Assembly (NCBI GenBank): GCA_034432095.1
Contig: DAOUCV010000067.1
Location: 1 to 10,077, forward strand
Reading direction: 5' to 3'
DNA length: 10,077 bases
Origin: DAOUCV01 sp034432095
GTDB lineage: Bacteria > Chloroflexota > Dehalococcoidia > Dehalococcoidales > UBA2162
Shown here: positions 5,829 to 10,077 of the stretch, piece after piece
Numbering within the stretch: the stretch's first letter is position 1
Layout: the number at the start of each line of letters is the position of its first letter
The notes under the pieces: generated by a model
Told to the model about the DNA's origin: nothing
The model's database searches: none
The model's input: only the letters and a program-made list of their open reading frames with translations
Program-made: the position numbers and the translations under genes

Positions 5829-5920
5829 AAGGGAGGGAAGCCTCTCTTAGAAAGAAAAAAATACCTTTTCCTTAGCAAGGGGAATAGAGTTACATAAGGT
5901 CTAAGGGGGTGAGGCATATA
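5829..5920 (+). repeat. Intergenic hairpin repeat, copy B2 running into the purD start
   Basis: A second diverged copy follows B1 in tandem. Hairpin 1 is AAGGGAGG/CCTCTCTT (5829-5848, GAAG loop, one G-T pair). Hairpin 2 is TTTTCCTT/AAGGGGAA (5866-5884, two G-T pairs). The conserved tail CTAAGGGGGTGAGG (5901-5914) then runs into purD, whose GTG start codon (5909-5911) lies within it. With B1, this accounts for most of the guaA-purD gap. Confidence 0.6.
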
Positions 5921-7174
5921 AAGGTACTGGTCGTTGGGGGTGGGGCTAGGGAACATACCCTGGTCTGGAAACTGGCGCAAAGCCCCAAAATTCGGGAAAT
6001 TTATGCCGCCCCGGGCAATGCCGGCACAGCCCTGATTGCCCGTAACCTTGATATTAGCCATGGCAATATAGAGGGACTGGCCAAAATAGCTCAGGAAAAG
6101 GGAATTGAGCTGGTAGTGGTTGGACCGGAGGCACCACTGGCTGAGGGCATCGTTGACCGCTTTCAAACTATAGGCATCCCCATTTTCGGTCCGACCAAGG
6201 CCGCTACCCAGATAGAATCAAGCAAGGCGTTCGCCAAATGGCTGATGCAGAAATACGGTATCCCCTGCGCCCGAAGTAAGACCTTCTCCGAGTATGACCG
6301 GGCAGTAGATTACGTCAAACATCAGAAGCCACCCATCGTAATAAAGGCTGATGGGCTGGCGGCAGGCAAGGGAGTAATCGTCGCTGAGGCCACTGCTCAA
6401 GCTTTGAGTGCCCTTGACAGCATGATGAAATCAAAGACACTCGGGGCAGCCGGTGATATGGTGGTTATTGAAGAGCGTCTCTCAGGGCAAGAAATGAGTG
6501 CCTTTGCCTTTACCGATGGCAAGACTGTAGTGCCGATGGTGGATGCCTGTGATTACAAACGGGTATATGATGGAGACCGGGGCCCTAACACCGGGGGCAT
6601 GGGCAGCTATAGCCCGCCATATTTCTATACCCCGGAATTAGGTAAAAGAGTAATGGAGACCATTATGGAGCCCGCCGTAAAGGCAATGGCTGAAGAAGCA
6701 AGGCCCTACCGGGGTGTCCTCTATGGCGGTTTGATGATTACCAGTGAAGGACCAAAGGTGCTGGAATTCAATGCCAGGTTTGGCGACCCGGAAGCCCAGG
6801 TCACTCTGCCCCGCCTCAAGACTGACCTGGTCGATATTATGCTGGCGGTGATAAACGGCAACCTCAGCCAACTAAGGGTGGAATGGAGTGAAGAAGCCTG
6901 TGTTGGGGTAGTGATGGCTTCAGCGGGCTATCCCGCTAGCTATAAAACAGGCTTCCCCATTAGCGGACTAGATGATTTAGACAAGGACATTATAGTATTT
7001 CATGCGGGAACAAAGATTGGAGCAGACGGCGAGGTCTTGACCAATGGTGGGCGAGTTTTGACCGTGGTGGCGATGGGTAAGACTATTGCCGAAGCCAGAG
7101 AAAAGGTTTATCATAATATCTCACGGATTCACTTTGAGGGCTGTCACTACCGCAAGGACATCGCCATAGTGTAA
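5909..7174 (+). CDS. purD: Phosphoribosylamine--glycine ligase (GAR synthetase)
   Basis: Joins glycine to phosphoribosylamine with ATP, the second step of de novo purine synthesis. At 421 residues it has normal length as a stand-alone GARS, not fused to PurM or PurN. Motifs are VLVVGGGAREHTLVWKL (6-22), GPEAPLAEGIVD (72-83), GPTKAATQIESSKAFAK (94-110), IKADGLAAGKGVIV (145-158) of the ATP-grasp fold, DRGPNTGGMGSYSP (223-236), and LEFNARFGDPEAQ (285-297) with metal-binding Glu and Asn. The start is GTG; an in-frame TAG at 5885-5887 and the absence of other start codons leave no better choice. ATAAGG (5894-5899) lies 9 nt upstream. Start codon and flank lie in the tail of an intergenic repeat. 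It ends in tandem stop codons TAATAA and is followed by purE. Confidence 0.96.
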   Translation: MRHIKVLVVGGGAREHTLVWKLAQSPKIREIYAAPGNAGTALIARNLDISHGNIEGLAKIAQEKGIELVVVGPEAPLAEGIVDRFQTIGIPIFGPTKAATQIESSKAFAKWLMQKYGIPCARSKTFSEYDRAVDYVKHQKPPIVIKADGLAAGKGVIVAEATAQALSALDSMMKSKTLGAAGDMVVIEERLSGQEMSAFAFTDGKTVVPMVDACDYKRVYDGDRGPNTGGMGSYSPPYFYTPELGKRVMETIMEPAVKAMAEEARPYRGVLYGGLMITSEGPKVLEFNARFGDPEAQVTLPRLKTDLVDIMLAVINGNLSQLRVEWSEEACVGVVMASAGYPASYKTGFPISGLDDLDKDIIVFHAGTKIGADGEVLTNGGRVLTVVAMGKTIAEAREKVYHNISRIHFEGCHYRKDIAIV

Positions 7175-7186
7175 TAAGAGCATATT

Positions 7187-7270
7187 GGAAGGGGCGAAGC
7201 CCCTTCAAAAAACCTTTCTTCCCCCTCTCTTTTGAAGGAGAGGGGGATTTAAGGGGGTGAGGTAGATAAT
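7187..7270 (+). repeat. Intergenic hairpin repeat, copy C
   Basis: This is a well-preserved member. Hairpin 1 is GAAGGGGC/GCCCCTTC (7188-7195, 7199-7206) with a GAA loop. Hairpin 2 is CCCCCTCTC/GAGAGGGGG (7221-7229, 7238-7246), extendable by two more pairs. The tail AAGGGGGTGAGGTAGATAAT (7251-7270) abuts the purE ATG. GGGGGTGA in the tail matches the Shine-Dalgarno consensus GGAGGTGA at all but one base (which becomes a G-U pair) and is the only ribosome-binding-site candidate for purE. Confidence 0.85.
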
Positions 7271-7732
7271 ATGCCACTAGTAGGCGTAGTTATGGGTTCA
7301 AAGTCAGATAGTGATGCCGTACAGCCGATGCTGGACGTACTAAAGGAGCTTGGCATTGATTACGAGGTCAATGTAATATCTGCCCATCGAAATCCGGAGA
7401 AGGCCCAGCAGTATGGGCAGGAGGCACGGAGCCGGGGGATTGAGGTCATCATTGCCGCTGCCGGAGGAGCGGCTCATCTACCCGGGGTTCTGGCTAGCTG
7501 GACCACCCTGCCCGTCATCGGCGTGCCCTTAGCCTCCAGTGAACTAAAAGGAGTTGATGCCCTCTACTCTATTGTCCAGATGCCGGCCGGGATTCCCGTA
7601 GCCACGGTAGCGATAGGTACCGCCGGAGCCAAGAACGCTGCCTACCTCGCTGCCGAGATTCTGGGCTTGAAATATGATAAAATTCGGGATGCCTACGAAA
7701 AATATAGGAGCAAGCTACAACAGGGAGTTTAA
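7271..7732 (+). CDS. purE: N5-carboxyaminoimidazole ribonucleotide mutase (class I PurE)
   Basis: Catalyses the carboxylation step of purine synthesis by converting N5-CAIR to CAIR. The 153-residue product is a typical octameric PurE. Motifs are GVVMGSKSDSD (5-15), SAHRNPEK (37-44) with catalytic His39, AAAGGAAHLPG (62-72), and DALYSIVQMPAGIPVATVAIGTAGAKNAAYLAAEIL toward the C-terminus. The SAHR motif and overall form fit class I rather than the AIR-using class II. Class I normally needs PurK; no purK occurs in the window. The ATG lies about 11 nt after GGGGGTGA supplied by repeat copy C. Repeat copy D follows almost directly after its stop codon, then purB. Confidence 0.96.
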   Translation: MPLVGVVMGSKSDSDAVQPMLDVLKELGIDYEVNVISAHRNPEKAQQYGQEARSRGIEVIIAAAGGAAHLPGVLASWTTLPVIGVPLASSELKGVDALYSIVQMPAGIPVATVAIGTAGAKNAAYLAAEILGLKYDKIRDAYEKYRSKLQQGV

Positions 7733-7733
7733 G

Positions 7734-7812
7734 AGGGGGCAAAGCCCCGCTTCGTAGAATTCTTCCCCCTCTCCTTTGAAGGAGAGGGGGACACAGGGAG
7801 TGAGGTTGATAA
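7734..7812 (+). repeat. Intergenic hairpin repeat, copy D
   Basis: Begins one base after the purE stop codon. Hairpin 1 has a GGGGC/GCCCC core (7736-7740, 7744-7748) with an AAA loop. Hairpin 2 is CCCCCTCTCCT/AGGAGAGGGGG (7765-7775, 7780-7790), a perfect 11-bp stem with a TTGA loop. The tail CAGGGAGTGAGGTTGATAAA (7794-7813) follows. purB has its own AAGGAG further downstream, so this tail does not set its start. Confidence 0.85.
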
Positions 7813-7834
7813 AAAATCTCAAGGAGAAAAACGA

Positions 7835-9187
7835 ATGATTGAGCGGTATTCCAGGCTGCCGATGAAAAAGGTGTGGTCGGATGAGAATAAGTATGCCAAG
7901 TGGCTTGATGTTGAAATCGCCGTCTGTGAAGCCTGGGCTGATTTAGGTGTCATCCCCAGAGAGGTGGTGCCCAAGATAAAGCTAGCCCGGGTCAATCTCA
8001 AACGAATGGAGGAAATTCTCAAAGAGACCCACCACGATATGACCGCCTTTCTCGGTGCCGTTGCCGAGAGCCTGGGCAGCGAATCGCGTTTTATCCACTT
8101 TGGTCTTACTTCCTCTGATGTAATGGATACCGCCCTCAGCCTGCAAATGGTTGAAGCCGCTGAGATATTAACCCAGGATATAAAGGAACTCACTTCGGTA
8201 CTGGTGGAAAAGGCAATAAAGTATAAATATACTCCGATGATCGGTCGCACTCACGGTGTTCATGCCGAGCCAATCTCCTTTGGCTTGAAGCTGGCGCTAT
8301 GGGTTGAGGAGATGAATCGCAACCGGCTAAGGCTCGACGAAGCCAAGAAAACTGTCGCCGTAGGCAAGATTTCCGGAGCCGTAGGCACCTACGCTACGCT
8401 ATCCCCCGAGGTTGAGGAGAAGGCCTGCGCCAGACTCAGGCTTACGCCGGCTCCGGTATCAAGCCAGATATTGCAGCGCGACCGCCATGCTCAATTTGTG
8501 ACTACCTTAGCCATAATTGCCAGCTCACTGGAGAAGTTTGCCACCGAAATTAGAAACCTGCAACGAACCGAGACACGAGAGGTAGAAGAACCCTTCAGTG
8601 CTGGCCAGACCGGCTCTTCAGCCATGCCCCACAAGCGGAACCCTGAACTCTGTGAGCGCATCTGTGGCTTAGCCAGGCTGGTAAGGGGCTACGCCCTGAC
8701 CTCAATGGAGAATATCGCCCTGTGGCACGAACGTGACATCAGTCACTCCTCCACCGAGCGCATTATCCTGCCAGATTCCTGCCTTATACTGGACTACTCG
8801 CTGGTTCTTTTCACCTCGGTAATGAAGGGACTACAGATTTATCCCAAACAGATGAAGCGCAATATGGAGCTTACCAAAGGCTTGATTTTTTCCCAGCGAG
8901 TAATGCTGGCGCTTATCGATAAGGGATTGAGCCGGCAAAAAGCCTACGAACTGGTTCAGCGTAATGCTATGAAAGCCTGGAAGGGGAGGAACTTTCTCAG
9001 TTTGTTAAAAGCTGACTCCGAGGTTACTGCCAGCCTGTCTCCAGAGGAGCTTGAACCGCTCTTTGATTACGAATACTACCTGCGCTATATAGATGATATT
9101 TTTCAAAGGCTGGGCTTAACTGAAGCCCAATGGAAGGAGACACTAAGCAGAATTGAGCCTAGCGAGGTAGCTCCCGGACAGATATAA
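7835..9187 (+). CDS. purB: Adenylosuccinate lyase
   Basis: Fumarate-releasing lyase that acts twice in purine synthesis: SAICAR to AICAR on the way to IMP, and adenylosuccinate to AMP. The 450-residue protein is of the B. subtilis/Thermotoga type, slightly longer than the usual 430 or so, the excess being at the C-terminus (SRIEPSEVAPGQI). It opens with the family's typical MIERYSRLPMKKVWSDENKY. Other motifs are THHDMTAF (65-72), HFGLTSSDVMDTA (88-100), RTHGVHAEPISFG (138-150) with general-acid His140, and the superfamily signature loop GSSAMPHKRNP (260-270) with catalytic serine. The ATG follows AAGGAG (7821-7826) by 8 nt. It closes the purD-purE-purB series on this strand. The SSAMPHKRNP loop and N-terminus exclude argininosuccinate lyase or fumarase. 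Confidence 0.97.
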   Translation: MIERYSRLPMKKVWSDENKYAKWLDVEIAVCEAWADLGVIPREVVPKIKLARVNLKRMEEILKETHHDMTAFLGAVAESLGSESRFIHFGLTSSDVMDTALSLQMVEAAEILTQDIKELTSVLVEKAIKYKYTPMIGRTHGVHAEPISFGLKLALWVEEMNRNRLRLDEAKKTVAVGKISGAVGTYATLSPEVEEKACARLRLTPAPVSSQILQRDRHAQFVTTLAIIASSLEKFATEIRNLQRTETREVEEPFSAGQTGSSAMPHKRNPELCERICGLARLVRGYALTSMENIALWHERDISHSSTERIILPDSCLILDYSLVLFTSVMKGLQIYPKQMKRNMELTKGLIFSQRVMLALIDKGLSRQKAYELVQRNAMKAWKGRNFLSLLKADSEVTASLSPEELEPLFDYEYYLRYIDDIFQRLGLTEAQWKETLSRIEPSEVAPGQI

Positions 9188-9214
9188 CCTGAGTGAATCA
9201 CCCTCAAAATTGGC

Positions 9215-9223
9215 TGGTATAAT
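9215..9223 (+). promoter_or_regulatory. Candidate extended -10 promoter for the MBL-fold gene
   Basis: TGGTATAAT is a perfect -10 box (9218-9223) preceded by TGn. No convincing -35 is present, which an extended -10 can tolerate. Transcription would start near 9230, about 6 nt before the ATG at 9236. No Shine-Dalgarno exists there, so this transcript would be close to leaderless. Confidence 0.5.
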
Positions 9224-9235
9224 CTTAATAACAAA

Positions 9236-9979
9236 ATGTCAATCATATCTGAAATACGCCGCCTGGTACAAAGCACCAGTGAAATCATCCCCAATGTCTA
9301 CCAACTGACCATTAGGGGTGCCAATGTAATACTGATTGTTGAGGATGGGCTGACCCTTATTGATACCGGTCTTCGTGGCAGTTCACCTCAAATAATAGCT
9401 TTTATCCGTCATTTAGGACGTTCACCGGAAGAAATGCGCCTTATTATCCTTACCCATAAGCATTTAGACCACGCAGGAGGACTGACCGAACTAAAACAGC
9501 TAACCTCTGCTAAAGTGGCCATTCATAAAGCCGATATCAGTGATATTGAGCCTCAGCCATCCCGTACTTTAGCCGGGCAAAAGATACCGCTAACCCTGCC
9601 TTCCTCCACCTTACGCTCAGCATTCTCAGTCAGGTTGAGAGACATTGATATTCAGCTGGTGGGTGGTGAGGTATTTGAACCCCTCGGAGGTCTTGAGGTT
9701 ATCCACACCCCTGGGCATACCCCGGGTAGCATCAGTCTTTTCTCTCCTCGAAATAAGCTGCTTATTGTCGGTGATGCACTCAGAAAACGCCGTAAGACCC
9801 TTTATCTCCCCCCCAGAATGGTCAGCTCTGACCTCAAACAGGCTATAGAATCAGTAAAAAGGATAGCTCAATTAGATTTCAAAATCCTATGTCTCGGGCA
9901 TGGTCTACCATTGTCCGACGATGTCCATGCTAAGACGCAGGACTTGATAGAGAGGAACAAGGATGTTAGGAATTTTTGA
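9236..9979 (+). CDS. Metallo-beta-lactamase-fold hydrolase (glyoxalase II-like)
   Basis: A 247-residue metal-dependent hydrolase of the MBL superfamily, probably cytoplasmic, substrate unknown. The metal-site motif THKHLDHAGG (73-82) gives His74, His76, Asp78 and His79. Further ligands are His161 in TPGHTPGS, Asp180 in VGDAL, and His222 in LGHGLP, so a full dinuclear site is present. IDTG (42-45) is the usual strand before the site. The arrangement resembles glyoxalase II and the small MBL hydrolases of many genomes rather than RNase J or flavodiiron proteins, which are longer. ATG 9236 is chosen although no ribosome-binding site is seen, because a TATAAT box immediately upstream suggests a near-leaderless message. 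It lies 48 nt after purB but with its own promoter. Its stop codon falls within an inverted repeat shared with a convergent gene. Confidence 0.87.
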   Translation: MSIISEIRRLVQSTSEIIPNVYQLTIRGANVILIVEDGLTLIDTGLRGSSPQIIAFIRHLGRSPEEMRLIILTHKHLDHAGGLTELKQLTSAKVAIHKADISDIEPQPSRTLAGQKIPLTLPSSTLRSAFSVRLRDIDIQLVGGEVFEPLGGLEVIHTPGHTPGSISLFSPRNKLLIVGDALRKRRKTLYLPPRMVSSDLKQAIESVKRIAQLDFKILCLGHGLPLSDDVHAKTQDLIERNKDVRNF

Positions 9980-10017
9980 AAATTAGACTGTCTACAGCTA
10001 TCTAATTTTTCAAAATT
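9971..10017. terminator. AT-rich inverted repeat between convergent genes, probable bidirectional terminator
   Basis: AATTTTTGAAAATTAGA (9971-9987) and TCTAATTTTTCAAAATT (10001-10017) are near-perfect inverted arms, pairing over about 15 bp with two single-base bulges. A small CTG/CAG stem can form in the 13-nt loop. Both arms carry T runs in either reading direction, and the element covers the ends of both converging reading frames. The stem is AT-rich, so it is weak for an intrinsic terminator. Confidence 0.5.
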
Positions 10018-10077
10018 GGACTCTTGGGAACTCGTTTAGCGGATAGGTAACCGACTTTACCATCCGGTTCTCCCACC
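10002..10077 (-). CDS. C-terminal end of a convergent unknown gene (cut by window edge)
   Basis: Read leftward from the right edge, an open frame encodes the last 24 residues, VGEPDGKVGYLSAKRVPKSP followed by ILKN, and ends in TAG (10004-10002). The composition looks like an ordinary soluble protein tail, and an inverted repeat at its end suggests a real convergent gene. It is too short to recognise, and an open stretch of 24 codons alone could occur by chance. Confidence 0.4.
   Translation of the reverse strand, partial: VGEPDGKVGYLSAKRVPKSPILKN

Noticed and set aside
7188..7206. Hairpin 1 of repeat copy C as an intrinsic terminator for purD
   Set aside because: It is followed by an A run, not a T run, on the plus strand, and on the minus strand the sequence after it has no T tract.
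7800..7838. Mini-ORF starting at GTG in the tail of repeat copy D and overlapping the purB start by ATGA
   Set aside because: Only 12 codons, no conserved product in the other copies (copy C stops after two codons), and purB has its own good ribosome-binding site. Translational coupling is possible but unsupported.
10018..10077. tRNA gene on the minus strand at the right edge
   Set aside because: No cloverleaf pairing or T-loop sequence could be found; the stretch reads better as the end of a protein-coding frame.

Overview
The window is a compact stretch of bacterial chromosome of intermediate G+C holding ordinary biosynthetic genes. The protein sequences and the style of the intergenic regions look to me like Chloroflexota, perhaps Dehalococcoidia. 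That placement is an impression from sequence style, not a search result. There is no tRNA, rRNA, CRISPR array, transposase or phage gene.

Left block, minus strand (about 1-3283): threonylcarbamoyl-AMP synthase (tsaC/sua5 type) and ribose-5-phosphate isomerase B (rpiB) form a tight pair behind an extended -10 promoter. Downstream of them, 190 bp separate rpiB from the branched-chain amino-acid genes ilvD and ilvB (ilvB cut by the left edge). This gap holds the most interesting element I found. It contains a TTGACA promoter, a 13-residue leader ORF (MKSSVVLVLVVYT) with seven consecutive Val/Leu codons, a segment that can pair with the terminator's 3' arm, and a 9-bp GC hairpin followed by U4, about 40 bp before ilvD. 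It reads as a ribosome-mediated transcription attenuator for the ilv operon. The leader start codon lies only a few bases from the predicted transcription start, with no Shine-Dalgarno, so it may be translated leaderlessly.

Middle gap (3213-3557): a divergent region carrying the tsaC promoter, a cluster of three strong hairpins and a promoter for the rightward genes.

Right block, plus strand (3558-9979): a short flavodoxin-like protein, GMP synthase (guaA, with an unusual N-terminal extension of about 50 residues), purD, purE (class I), purB and a metallo-beta-lactamase-fold hydrolase. Four of these are purine genes: purD, purE and purB act on the way to IMP, purB also completes AMP, and guaA makes GMP.

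The gaps before the flavodoxin gene, purD, purE and purB each hold a member of one short repeat family, all in the same orientation. Each has a GC-rich hairpin, a short spacer, a CCCCCTCTCC/GGAGAGGGGG hairpin, and a tail close to AGGGGGTGAGGTTGATAA. In two cases the tail seems to have been put to use: the purD GTG start codon lies inside it, and it supplies the best Shine-Dalgarno match for purE. At the right edge an AT-rich inverted repeat spans the stop codon of the hydrolase gene and the end of a convergent, mostly off-window reading frame.
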